Shown: positions 26,712 to 34,931, counted from the first letter of the stretch. The stretch is DNA of 64,000 bases from Hymenobacter chitinivorans DSM 11115 (GCF_002797555.1 NZ_PGFA01000002.1:62001-126000), one strand, 5' to 3'. Program-made: numbers and translations. The notes: a model not told the origin generated them from the sequence alone.

Positions 26712-26865
26712 ACGTCATGCTGAGCGCAGCGCAGCGGAGTCGAAGCATCTCTACCGCAGTGGTAACTGATTAGCACTGCAACGAAGCGGTAGAGATGCTT
26801 CGACAGGCTCAGCATGACGTTCTTAAACGAAGCGGTAGAGATGCTTCGACAGGCTCAGCATGACG
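26712..26865. repeat. Three REP-like units, two direct and one inverted
   Basis: Two direct copies of a 39-bp unit (26781-26819 and 26827-26865, core GCGGTAGAGATGCTTCGACA) are spaced 46 bp apart start to start. A third unit at 26712-26757 is inverted relative to them (ACGTCATGCTGAGC ... GAAGCATCTCTACCGC). Together they can fold into a long hairpin. A frame crossing them gives the typical spurious MLSLSKHLYRF peptide. The region 26565-26890 holds no gene besides the terminator before it. Confidence 0.8.
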
Positions 26866-26890
26866 GGCTGGTTTGGAGTGTGCCGTTTTC

Positions 26891-27583
26891 TTAAACGCTG
26901 GGCTTGACCTTGGCCTCGGTGGCGGGGCGGGCGGCGGTGTTGATAACCTTGCGGGCCGACTGGTAGGCGGTGTGGAATTTGGGCTCGGAGCGCTGGTAGC
27001 GGATCAGGAACTTGTCGATACGGTTGCGGAGCAGGCCCGTGGCTTTGCGCAGGTCGGCGGCCAGGACTTTGGTGTTGGCCTTGGCATCGGCGGTGGCGAG
27101 GCGGGGGGCGGTTTGCTCGGCCTGGTAGGCGGCCAGGGCGGCGGCCAGCTCGGTGAGCTCCTGCTGGGTGACGCCCTGCTCCTGGAGGGCGGCGAAGTGG
27201 TCCTTGGCCTGGTCGTGGATGTTTTTGGCAATGCGAGGCAGGTCGTTGTCGGTGGCGCGGCGGAGCTGGTACTCGGAGTAGTCGGCGGCGGTGTGGAGGC
27301 GGATGTCGTCTTGCGCGTCGGCGTAGGCGAGCAGGGCGGCGGCGACTTCGGCGGCGCGCTGGGCCAGGTGGTTCCTGGTGGTTTTCTTGACGGCTCCGGC
27401 GCTGTTGGGATTGTGGGCGGCCTGCTGGGTGTCGGCGGTGGGGTCGAGGTGCTGGACCAGGGCGGCCAGCTCGGCGCGGGCGGTGCCGAGGGCTTTGTTG
27501 GCGGTGTAGACGGCGGCGTACTGGTTGAGTACGGCGAGGGTGGCCTGCATCATCGTGAGACGGGCGCGTTGCTTATCATTCAT
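26891..27583 (-). CDS. Hypothetical 230-aa all-helical protein
   Basis: A soluble, Ala/Gln-rich protein predicted to be almost wholly helical and likely coiled coil. The N-terminal part (KQRARLTMMQATLAVLNQY) and the long central helices have no catalytic pattern. No signal peptide or membrane segment. No family recognised beyond resemblance to small helical hypotheticals common in Hymenobacter. Its start codon overlaps the stop of a doubtful repeat-bearing frame upstream (ATGA). It is followed at its 3' side by REP-like elements. Confidence 0.7.
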   Translation of the reverse strand: MNDKQRARLTMMQATLAVLNQYAAVYTANKALGTARAELAALVQHLDPTADTQQAAHNPNSAGAVKKTTRNHLAQRAAEVAAALLAYADAQDDIRLHTAADYSEYQLRRATDNDLPRIAKNIHDQAKDHFAALQEQGVTQQELTELAAALAAYQAEQTAPRLATADAKANTKVLAADLRKATGLLRNRIDKFLIRYQRSEPKFHTAYQSARKVINTAARPATEAKVKPSV

Positions 27584-28244
27584 GATAGGTAAAGGTTAAG
27601 TACCTCAGGAAGATAGGTGGTTGGTGAACCGGTTGGATAAGCTGGGCGGTATATATTTTTTGCCGGATGCACAAGAGCCGTTGACGGACGCACAATGGGC
27701 GCTGCCCTGCTCACAATGACCAGTGACCTGCGCACAATGACCGGTGACCTGCGCACAATGCCTGCTGACCTGCGCACAATGCCTCGTGACCGGCTCACAA
27801 GGGGTGCTGCCCTCTGCACAATGCCCGGTGACGTGCTCACAATGCCGAGTGACCGGGGCGCAAGTCGTGCTGACCTGCTCACAATGCGGGGTGGCGGGCG
27901 CGCGAGTGGCGGGAGTAGCTGCGGGGACTGAGGTGTATTCGATGTAGCCCGCCGTAACGCCTTCTTGGACGAAGCGGCTGCCCTCGAAGCCGCTGTCAAG
28001 ACATGCAAGGCTGCCCTGTCGCCTGGTTTCTGCCCAACCCGTCCGCTACAAGCACCAACGCCCCCGGCCAGCAGTTCGGGGGCGTTGTTTGTTTGAGAGT
28101 GCATGCACAAGCGGCGCGGGATGTTGAAGTGTCATTGTGGGGAACAGCCGTAAGCTTGTAGCTCGTGTCTTACTTGATGTGACTGAGCCTCACCTGCTAG
28201 AACAACTGGCGTAGGGTAAGTTGTTGGAGGGTAGTAATAAAAAA
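27584..28244. other. 661-bp region without a convincing gene
   Basis: It holds the 21-bp minisatellite and otherwise unremarkable GC-rich sequence. A minus-strand frame (27580-28110, 176 codons) runs through it and overlaps the next start as ATGA, but its residue make-up (Arg/Ser/Pro-rich, non-conserved) looks like translated repeat. The base composition drops sharply at 28225, the edge of the AT-rich accessory gene. Confidence 0.5.
27676..27906. repeat. 21-bp minisatellite, eleven imperfect units
   Basis: Eleven units of 21 bp lie head to tail with no gaps (consensus close to GCCNGTGACCTGCGCACAAT). Units vary at a few positions. Because 21 is a multiple of three, several frames stay open and give heptapeptide repeats: IVRRSxG on the minus strand, LRTMTGD on the plus strand. 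The spacing has no unique spacers, so it is not CRISPR. Confidence 0.9.
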
Positions 28245-31200
28245 CTAGCAATCATCTTTATTCTCTTGTTCTCGTAATCTTATATGCCTATCTACTTTTT
28301 CCTTCAGAATTTTGTATTCCTTGATGCTTGGGTTTAGCCTTTGTTTTAAGTCATATGGTATCATGCAAGATTCACCAAGGTATTCGGTTAGTAGGTTTTT
28401 TAAAATAGCAGTTTCATTGTTTTCATCTGAGTTATATGACTCTATTTTACTGACTACTGCCATGTGTATATGTGTTGGATTATTTTTTGATAAAATATCG
28501 AGAGCGTATAATTCTTCGCTTGATATACTTTCTATTTCTTTGTTTGATAATCTGACTAAAGTGTAATCCTTGTATCGTTCTGTATCTGCTTCATAATATC
28601 GGTATTCGTATGTTAAATTGTTTAAGTTTTTAAATTTATTATAATAATTATTGTTTATTAATATATTTTTTTTATAAATGATGAAATTTCTCGATAACAT
28701 CAATTCATTTTCTTCGCTCTCTCTAGAATGACGTTTTCTTGATGGCTTAGTTATAGTGTTAAAGCAGTTAGTAAGATTGCTTATTTCTTTGTCGTGCATT
28801 ACTAATGTTTCTTTGTTATAAAATATAATACCATATTTATCTGTAGGAACTTTGATTTTCACAAGATCTTTATCTGTTGATATTTCTGGATTAATTTCAC
28901 TAGTCCAGATTTGGATTATGTCCTTAATGTTATTTTTTTTTAAGCAATGTGACAGTGAAAAAGTGTATCCGTTTTTGAGAAATACAAGTTTGTTTACTTT
29001 GTAAGCTTCTTTTTTGTAAGAATTGAATCTTGATGATTCAGTATATGCTGGATGTGATAATAAGCCATGATTAATAAATGTATTATTTGTCTTCGGTTTT
29101 TTGATGGGAATTGATAAGGCATAAGTAATTATATCCTTGTATATATCTGTTGTTAAGTCTTTCTCAAAAGGGAGATAATCTTCTTCTAAGTAATTTCTGT
29201 TCAAAGTCAGAGGTAAATTCCCTTCATAGTCAAATACGCGTAACTGAGGTAACTTAGTTATACTTGGGTATTCTGTCTGTGGTATTTTGTAACCTCCTGG
29301 TATAATAAAGCCATTGCAAATAAGATTTATACTACCATACGTATACTCCCAGACTATTTTATTAAACCCCTTTGGGTATATAGCACTTGCATTTTTTGAT
29401 GGTTCGTTATCAATGCTTGGTAATGTATTAATGTGTGGCTGGCCTTCCCAGTCTTCAGGAACCTGTATGTCTATACGGGGTTCATTTATTGTATACCAAA
29501 TTTGCCAAGATGCAGTTCTGTAATGATATAAACCATAAGAGCTGTATTGTTCTTTAAGAAGCTCAGAGGCATGACTACTAAGAACTATTTCAATAGTGGT
29601 TCCAGGTAAACTATTGGTTTTTATGACCTCAATTTGTTCTGCTTCTAAAGTTGACTCAAAAGATAATCCAAAGCTATCATCATGCACGTGCTTCGTGGTT
29701 AATTTAATTTTTTTACCTAACAAAAAGACTGCTAGTGCTCCAACGCCAAACCGACCTGTTCTTTGGATGCTAGTAACTCCATCAGTAGTGACAAAATCCT
29801 GCTTCCAAGTACTACTCTTTCTAAATGAAGCTCCAGCTTTCAGAAAATAGTTTTCAACTGTATCCAAAGTCATTCCAATTCCATTGTCTTGTATTGAAAA
29901 CAGCAAGTTATAATCGTCGATGCGTTTAATTGATATGTTTATTAAAGGGTTAAAATTATTGCCTTTTAATTTCTCAAAATATTCCCTTGACCGGCATGCA
30001 TCTACCGAATTTTGTAAAAGTTCTCTAACTCCAAATGATGGGTTGTTGCCGTAAAGCGGTGCAATAAGTAATCTTTGCAATTCCCTAGTAGTATCAAAGT
30101 AAACCTTTTTGGGTATATAGTTTATTGTGTTCTTAAAATGATTAATATCGTCAATATTAGAATTTATCCTCCGGTATTTTATTTGCAAATTTTTGTATAA
30201 GCTGATTTTTGAATATACTTCACCTAGGACCGCCCAAGACGTATCTAATTCCTTTTGTATATAGTCTATTAAATCTCTTACTTTTAAGTATATTTCACTT
30301 GTTTTCGGAATGGTTGAAACGTATATTGACTCTGGGTCTTCATTTTCGGTATTGGTGTATATATCGCCAATGCTTTGATGAATTGCCCATTCTCTTATTG
30401 ATATAGGGTTGTTTAAACGGCGATATTTTAATTTGTTACTGTCAGCGCGACCTGCATGTATTTGTATAAGATCTGATAATCTCAATAACACCATTAAATA
30501 TATGGAAGGTATCTTGTAAATAGAATGCCACTTCTTGATTTCGATTTTCTTTAAATAAGAAAAAGTATCCCTAATTGCGAGGTTATGGCTTCTTGCTATA
30601 GTGCCTATAATATTTTTTATTTCTGTGTCAAGATCCTTTAATATATCAATATTCTTATCTGCGCCTGGGAACCCTCCAAGAGCAGACTCGTGAGCTAATC
30701 TCGCATGGTTTATTCTGATAAATTCACCTATGAGTTTTTTGTCATATACACTAATGTTGTTTGAATTTAATAAATTGATATCTGGTTGTGGTATAATAAA
30801 TTCATCATCCAGGTTTTCTCCAAAAATATTGTTTATTTGTTTTTCGTCATATTTTTTTGCGTTAGATAAGAACTTATTCCAAGTAGTAGTCCAATCCTCA
30901 TTGTCAAAATCTTTTATCAAGTGTGTATTTAAGCATCCTCCAACAAGGCGTTTGAAGCCATCAAGAGATAAATGCATGCCAATATCGTGTAGTAATACTG
31001 AGCAAATATAAGTAAGTGCTGTTCTAGCTGTAATAAATCTATAGCTGCTATTTGAAATAATATCTTCAGAGGAATTAAGTACCTCTTGAATATGGTTCAA
31101 GCCGTGGTCTGTAAATTCTTCAAAAAAATACATTCTATTGTCTTCGTAAATAGGGCTGATAGTAGATATAATTGACAGTGCCTGTGCATATTCATCACTG

Positions 31201-31256
31201 TTTTCTAATACTTTTACGATCTTTTTGGGAAGCATTATTTCTGCTGGCATATGCAT
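28245..31256 (-). CDS. HD-domain / GHKL (Hsp90-like) ATPase fusion, putative defence protein
   Basis: A 1003-aa soluble protein in strongly AT-rich DNA, unlike all flanking genes, so recent transfer is likely. The N-terminal 270 residues carry an HD phosphohydrolase-like pattern: H51/H55 (DHGLNHIQEV), the HD pair 90-91 (VLLHDIGMH), H184/H189, H224 and D262 (RLSDL). From about 395 comes a GHKL/Hsp90-like ATPase: RELLQNSVDA (411-420, Glu412 and Asn416), DNGIGM (457-462), GRFGVGALA (501-509). The last 450 residues are of unknown fold and Lys/Asn-rich. HD-to-Hsp90-like fusions are known from predicted conflict systems. There is no partner gene in the same strand; the ATPase/TOPRIM pair lies just across the mfd remnant. 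Function as a phage sensor is inferred. Confidence 0.85.
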   Translation of the reverse strand: MHMPAEIMLPKKIVKVLENSDEYAQALSIISTISPIYEDNRMYFFEEFTDHGLNHIQEVLNSSEDIISNSSYRFITARTALTYICSVLLHDIGMHLSLDGFKRLVGGCLNTHLIKDFDNEDWTTTWNKFLSNAKKYDEKQINNIFGENLDDEFIIPQPDINLLNSNNISVYDKKLIGEFIRINHARLAHESALGGFPGADKNIDILKDLDTEIKNIIGTIARSHNLAIRDTFSYLKKIEIKKWHSIYKIPSIYLMVLLRLSDLIQIHAGRADSNKLKYRRLNNPISIREWAIHQSIGDIYTNTENEDPESIYVSTIPKTSEIYLKVRDLIDYIQKELDTSWAVLGEVYSKISLYKNLQIKYRRINSNIDDINHFKNTINYIPKKVYFDTTRELQRLLIAPLYGNNPSFGVRELLQNSVDACRSREYFEKLKGNNFNPLINISIKRIDDYNLLFSIQDNGIGMTLDTVENYFLKAGASFRKSSTWKQDFVTTDGVTSIQRTGRFGVGALAVFLLGKKIKLTTKHVHDDSFGLSFESTLEAEQIEVIKTNSLPGTTIEIVLSSHASELLKEQYSSYGLYHYRTASWQIWYTINEPRIDIQVPEDWEGQPHINTLPSIDNEPSKNASAIYPKGFNKIVWEYTYGSINLICNGFIIPGGYKIPQTEYPSITKLPQLRVFDYEGNLPLTLNRNYLEEDYLPFEKDLTTDIYKDIITYALSIPIKKPKTNNTFINHGLLSHPAYTESSRFNSYKKEAYKVNKLVFLKNGYTFSLSHCLKKNNIKDIIQIWTSEINPEISTDKDLVKIKVPTDKYGIIFYNKETLVMHDKEISNLTNCFNTITKPSRKRHSRESEENELMLSRNFIIYKKNILINNNYYNKFKNLNNLTYEYRYYEADTERYKDYTLVRLSNKEIESISSEELYALDILSKNNPTHIHMAVVSKIESYNSDENNETAILKNLLTEYLGESCMIPYDLKQRLNPSIKEYKILKEKVDRHIRLREQENKDDC

Positions 31257-31323
31257 GCAATGTTATTTTGTTAGGAGATTAGTAAATATAGTAAAAATAC
31301 TTCCGTAGATGCAGACTCAATCT

Positions 31324-31464
31324 CTACACGCCCACCTTCTCCTCACTGCCCGACTCACTCAGGATCCGTTTGGCGGCGCCCACGCTTTTCACCTCGTCGA
31401 TGCTGATGATGCGCTGTTCCTTGCGCTCCTTCCTGGAGGCCGAGTGGGGGTGGGTCTGGATGTA
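31324..31464 (-). pseudogene. Remnant copy of the mfd 3' end
   Basis: These 141 bp align without gaps to the last 141 bp of the intact mfd gene (36541-36681), with about nine mismatches counted by eye. The encoded end (YIQTHPHSASRKERKEQ ... SEEKVGV, stop) is that of Mfd. Nothing else of mfd is present. Both copies have the same orientation, so they form direct repeats around about 5.1 kb. This is the pattern left when DNA is inserted at a gene's 3' end and the end is rebuilt. No integrase gene is seen. Confidence 0.9.
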
Positions 31465-31471
31465 ACACAGC

Positions 31472-31520
31472 CGGGTTAGGCCCGAATGCGGGTACACTAC
31501 CCACATTCCCGCCTAACCCG
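31472..31520. promoter_or_regulatory. 49-bp inverted repeat ahead of the ATPase/DUF4276 genes
   Basis: Arms 31472-31493 and 31499-31520 pair at 19 of 22 positions around a 5-base loop (outer ten pairs, CGGGTTAGGC, are perfect). It starts eight bases after the mfd remnant and ends two bases before a TACTTTG -7-like box. It could be an operator for self-control of the operon or an attachment-site structure. Confidence 0.5.
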
Positions 31521-31522
31521 CG

Positions 31523-31529
31523 TACTTTG
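31523..31529 (+). promoter_or_regulatory. TACTTTG -7-like box for the ATPase gene
   Basis: The box lies 25 bases before the ATG at 31555, directly after the inverted repeat, so a protein bound to the repeat would cover the -33 region. Confidence 0.4.
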
Positions 31530-31554
31530 TAGCCCATCCTGCTTTTCGCCTTCT

Positions 31555-32811
31555 ATGCCTGACTCTGCCGCGGCCCCGGGTTTCCCTCGCCTCACCTACC
31601 TGCGCATCAAGAACTACCGCGCCCTGCGCGACGTGGAGCTGCGCGACCTGACCCCGCTGACGGTGTTTATCGGGCCTAACGGCAGCGGCAAGTCCACGGT
31701 GCTGGATGCGCTGGCGTTTCTGGGGGAGGCGGTGAGCGGGAATTTGCAGCAGGCCTGGGAGAAGCGGAACCGGTTTGCGGGGATGCGGACCCGGGGGCAG
31801 GAGGGGCCTATTGAGTTTGAGGTAGAGTGCTTCATCAGTGAGGAAGTGCCGCGAATCATTTATAAGCTGAGTATTGACGAAGCCAATGGAGTAGTGTTCG
31901 TTTCGGGCGAAAGTTTGACAGAGCCGGGTGCAGAGCTTGAGCGATTAATCGAACTGGTGAATGCTGAACCGAATCCACTTCAGACTCCGGGATATGAGAA
32001 GATATTCAGGATCAATATTTATGAAAGGGATGGAAACCCAGGTAAGTATTATACAAACCCTTCGTCGGATCCGATTCTATATTACACCTACGCATTTAGC
32101 CAAGACAAAGAAAAAGTAGCTCCTAAAACTGTTTCACTGCTTAAAGTTCTCACCTCCTACCGCTACATCCACCTCACCGACGACCACCTGAAGGGCTACT
32201 CCGATGCCGGGCCACGGGAGAAGCTTTCGGCCAACGGGGACAACCTGCCCAACGTGCTGTACTACCTGCACGATAAGCATCCGGAGGCGCTGGCGCGGGT
32301 CACGGAGAAGCTGCGGCGCTGGGTGCCGGGTCTGGCTGGCATTGTGCCGGAAGTTACCTCAGATGAGCGGCTGCTGCTGCGGTTTCGGGATGTAGCATTC
32401 GACAAGCCCATACCAGCCCAATACATGTCGGGTGGAACTATGCGCCTGACGGCCTTGCTGACATTGCTCTATGAGCCCAATGCTACCGGGATGGTTGGGA
32501 TAGAAGAGCCCGAAAACGAGTTGCACCCGCGCCTGCTTCCCCGTTTGGCGGAGGACATGATACAGGCTACCGAGACCCGGCAGCTGCTGGTGGCCACTCA
32601 TTCACCATTTCTGCTGGATGCGCTGGAACCAGAGCAGGTCTGGGTTCTGCATCGGGGAGCCGATGGCTACACCCAGGCTACGCGCACAGCTGACCTGCCC
32701 GAGGTGGTGGCTATGGTGGAGGAAGGTTCGCCACTCGGCTACTTATGGGCGCGCAATTTCTTTGATATAGGTGACCCCCTCACTTGGTTTCCTACCTCGG
32801 CTCCGGAGTAA
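31555..32811 (+). CDS. AAA/ABC-type ATPase (AAA_21/OLD-like) of a two-gene defence-type operon
   Basis: A 418-aa SMC/OLD-type ATPase. Residues 13-30 (LTYLRIKNYRALRDVEL) and Walker A GPNGSGKST (40-48) are typical of this class. The signature is SGG (292-294), Walker B with catalytic Glu is GIEEPENELHP (about 315-325), and the H-loop is ATHSPFLL (His349). The central 100-200 region is a variable insert of lower GC. The start at 31555 gives the fold a short leader and fits the promoter. The next gene begins one base after the stop and encodes a TOPRIM-like DUF4276 protein; ATPase/TOPRIM pairs of this form are known in OLD nucleases and in PARIS (AriA/AriB). Probable sensor subunit. Confidence 0.88.
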   Translation: MPDSAAAPGFPRLTYLRIKNYRALRDVELRDLTPLTVFIGPNGSGKSTVLDALAFLGEAVSGNLQQAWEKRNRFAGMRTRGQEGPIEFEVECFISEEVPRIIYKLSIDEANGVVFVSGESLTEPGAELERLIELVNAEPNPLQTPGYEKIFRINIYERDGNPGKYYTNPSSDPILYYTYAFSQDKEKVAPKTVSLLKVLTSYRYIHLTDDHLKGYSDAGPREKLSANGDNLPNVLYYLHDKHPEALARVTEKLRRWVPGLAGIVPEVTSDERLLLRFRDVAFDKPIPAQYMSGGTMRLTALLTLLYEPNATGMVGIEEPENELHPRLLPRLAEDMIQATETRQLLVATHSPFLLDALEPEQVWVLHRGADGYTQATRTADLPEVVAMVEEGSPLGYLWARNFFDIGDPLTWFPTSAPE

Positions 32812-32812
32812 T

Positions 32813-33436
32813 ATGCAAGTTATATTTCTGCTAGAGGAGGAGTCGGCGGAGGATGCCTTGCGACAGTTAATTCCGCGCCTACTGCCGGCTCATTACGTGC
32901 CGCGCTTCCGGTCGCTCGGTGGCTGGCAAGGATTGGTAGACAACTTACCCACACTGCTGCGGGCCTATGGCAAGCGGATGACCGAGCCGGGGCAGCAGGA
33001 TTTGCGCATCGTCGTGCTCCTCGATGCCGATGGAGTGGCCGAGCGGCGGTTTAAGCTGCTGGAAGACGCGGCGAAGTCGGCTGGGCTGCTCACGCTGGGT
33101 CAGGCCAAGGAGGGGCAGCTATTTCATGTGTTCAACGCCCTGGCTGTTCAGGAGCTAGAAGCCTGGTTTCTCGGCGACCGGCAGGCCATTACGGACGCAT
33201 ATCCCAAGGTAAAAACCCACCATTTCAAGGGTATTGATCGGGAGCCGGAAAGTTCCCCCAAGCCGAATGACGTGCTATGGGGCGTATTGAAAGCTGCGGG
33301 GTTGTACACCACCGGCAAGCGCAAAAGGGAATGGGCCGAAACCATTGCGGCGAAAATGGACCCGGGGCGGAATCAGTCGGCCAGCTTCCAGTATTTCCGG
33401 GCGGGGCTGGGGCTGCTAGAGGCTCCCGCCCTCTAA
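32813..33436 (+). CDS. DUF4276 protein, TOPRIM-like nuclease candidate
   Basis: A 207-aa protein of the DUF4276 type. The N-terminal strand ends in acidic residues (LLEEESAEDAL), then VVLLDADG gives the DxD pair (Asp71, Asp73), then VQELEAWFLGDR, a hallmark of the family. These acids fit TOPRIM metal binding, as in the OLD and AriB nucleases, but nuclease activity is not shown. Its start lies one base past the stop of the ATPase gene, so the two are translated together. The 3' end overlaps the convergent cupin gene by 21 bases. Confidence 0.82.
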   Translation: MQVIFLLEEESAEDALRQLIPRLLPAHYVPRFRSLGGWQGLVDNLPTLLRAYGKRMTEPGQQDLRIVVLLDADGVAERRFKLLEDAAKSAGLLTLGQAKEGQLFHVFNALAVQELEAWFLGDRQAITDAYPKVKTHHFKGIDREPESSPKPNDVLWGVLKAAGLYTTGKRKREWAETIAAKMDPGRNQSASFQYFRAGLGLLEAPAL

Positions 33437-33814
33437 GGGTCGTAGCTGATCAGCCAGGGAACGGGTTTTCTCAGTCACCTCGCTGCCGGTGTGCAGGGTT
33501 GACTTTTTTTCGATCAGCATGATGTGGCATTCCTGCTCGGCCACGGGGTTATGCCGTACGCCCTTGGGCACGACGTACAAGGCACCTTCGGGCAGCTCGA
33601 CGGCCCCGTTTTCGAGTTCGATGCGCAGGTGGCCCTTCAGGATAAAAAAGACCTCATCCTCCTGCTCGTGACTGTGCCAGGCCAGGGAACCCTGAACTTT
33701 GGCCACTTTCACATAGGAGTCTTCAAACTCAGCCACTACGCGCGGCGACCAGTACTCGGTCAGGGAAGCCGCCGTGTCGTGCAAAGACGGAAGAGAGGAT
33801 AGTACGTGCATCAT
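33416..33814 (-). CDS. Small cupin-domain protein
   Basis: A 132-aa single cupin. The two motifs are visible: WHSHEQEDEVFFILKGHLRIE and LPEGALYVVPKGVRHNPVAEQE, with His and Glu metal ligands. Such proteins bind small molecules or metal; no specific reaction can be assigned. Two adjacent ATGs (33814 and 33811) are equally possible starts. It converges on and overlaps the DUF4276 gene by 21 bases. Confidence 0.85.
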   Translation of the reverse strand: MMHVLSSLPSLHDTAASLTEYWSPRVVAEFEDSYVKVAKVQGSLAWHSHEQEDEVFFILKGHLRIELENGAVELPEGALYVVPKGVRHNPVAEQECHIMLIEKKSTLHTGSEVTEKTRSLADQLRPLEGGSL

Positions 33815-34181
33815 CGGGGAAGAAGATTGGTGCAAAAGTGAAGCAATTTAGTAGGTGCTCACCAATAAGGTAAGGTAGGCAGGACGGCACCCGCACCGGG
33901 CCACGTGAATTTCAGCGTCTAGAATAGGCATCAACAAGTGGGATACATAGCGCGTCAGGATAGGGGATTCGGAGTGAGGGCACGGCGGGGTGCATAACAG
34001 TTGGGGCATAAGGAAAGCCGCGCCTCTGGTTTAGAAGCGCGGCTTTTCTTGGGCAGCTTGGACGGGTGCTTATGGCTGAGCAAGTGCTGGGCTTCTCTTA
34101 TGGTGGCCAAGTAGGCAGGAGGTTGTACTTTGGGCATTCAGTAGTCATTGTGGGTGCGCGTAGTGCTCGTTATTCAAGTGT
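33815..34181. other. 367-bp intergenic region
   Basis: Contains the hairpin at 34012-34048 and a TACTTTG box at 34126-34132, about 50 bases before the TonB-C gene. A 60-codon minus frame crosses the hairpin and looks spurious. Confidence 0.5.
34012..34048. terminator. GCCGCGC hairpin with A/T flanks
   Basis: AAAGCCGCGC and GCGCGGCTTT arms surround a 13-base loop, and the stem is followed by TT. It lies in the gap between the cupin and TonB-C genes. Confidence 0.5.
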
Positions 34182-34916
34182 ATGCACAGGTTTTTATTGA
34201 TGCCGCTGTTGCTGGCCGCTCCCCTGGTGACCCAGGCGCAGGATACCGAGCAGGTGAGTGTGCCCCGGCAAGGTGTGCCCGGCCGGGAGGAGTATTCCGT
34301 GTTGAAGACGGATTCTAACATCCGGCAGGGTGCCTACCGCAGCTATGCAGGCCGCAAAGGCACGACCCTGGTGACGGAAGGCTTTTATGTGGCTGGTCAG
34401 CCAGACAGCACCTGGACCGCCTACGCCGACAACGGCAAGAACCTGCTCTGGAAAGGACGCTACCACCAAGGGCAGAAAGCCGGGGTCTGGAACTACTACT
34501 CGGCGGAGGGCAAGCTGGTCCAGCAGTACGACCACAGCAGCGGCAAACTGGTCTTGAGCACGCCAACTGCTTACTCAATGCGGGCCACGTTCTGGCCATC
34601 GGGCGCGGAAGCGTACACGACTCCGCCCGTGTATATCGGCGGGGAGTCGGTGGTTCTGATGCATATCGGTAGGTCAGTCCGCTACCCGGCCGAGGCCTTG
34701 CGCAGCCAGATAATGGGTGACGTGCGCGTGGCCTTTACCATTGATAAAGACGGCAATGCCTCCAATTATCGGGTGGTACAGGGGCTGGGCTACGGCTGCG
34801 ACGAAGAGGCCTTGCGGGTAGTAAAGCTGCTGCCCAGCAACTGGATTCCGGCCTCGGCGAATGGGAAGCCGGTGGCCGCCGAATGCCAGCTGCCCGTTAG
34901 CTACCGGATTCTCTAA
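34182..34916 (+). CDS. Exported protein with TonB C-terminal domain
   Basis: A 244-aa protein with a signal peptide (residues 1-20, ending TQAQ). The middle holds repeats of the YwqK/MORN-like type (WTAYADNGKNLLWKGRYHQGQKAGVWNYY). The last 95 residues are a TonB-C fold (YPAEALRSQIMGDVRVAFTI, GYGCDEEALRVVKLLPSNWIPA). It lacks the N-terminal membrane anchor and Pro-rich linker of a true TonB, so it is probably not an energy transducer. Bacteroidota have many such proteins of unknown function. It stands alone between the cupin gene and an SDR gene. Confidence 0.85.
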   Translation: MHRFLLMPLLLAAPLVTQAQDTEQVSVPRQGVPGREEYSVLKTDSNIRQGAYRSYAGRKGTTLVTEGFYVAGQPDSTWTAYADNGKNLLWKGRYHQGQKAGVWNYYSAEGKLVQQYDHSSGKLVLSTPTAYSMRATFWPSGAEAYTTPPVYIGGESVVLMHIGRSVRYPAEALRSQIMGDVRVAFTIDKDGNASNYRVVQGLGYGCDEEALRVVKLLPSNWIPASANGKPVAAECQLPVSYRIL

Positions 34917-34931
34917 ACCGGGGAATCCAAC

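Noticed and set aside
26561..26815. 84-codon frame beginning MLSLSKHLYRF
   Set aside because: It is translated from the REP-like repeats, a well-known kind of false gene.
27676..27906. CRISPR array
   Set aside because: Units are contiguous 21-mers with no spacers of unique sequence, and no cas gene is near.
27580..28110. 176-codon frame with IVRRS heptads, overlapping the 230-aa gene as ATGA
   Set aside because: The heptads are explained by the 21-bp minisatellite; the rest is Arg/Ser/Ala-rich and non-conserved. Kept as possible only.
31324..31506. 60-aa gene on the minus strand
   Set aside because: Its last 46 codons are a copied mfd end and its first codons lie in the inverted repeat; it is a remnant.
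33955..34137. 60-codon frame ending LTPNPLS
   Set aside because: It runs through a terminator-like hairpin and has a spurious-looking end; a CPNC motif in it is not enough for a zinc protein.
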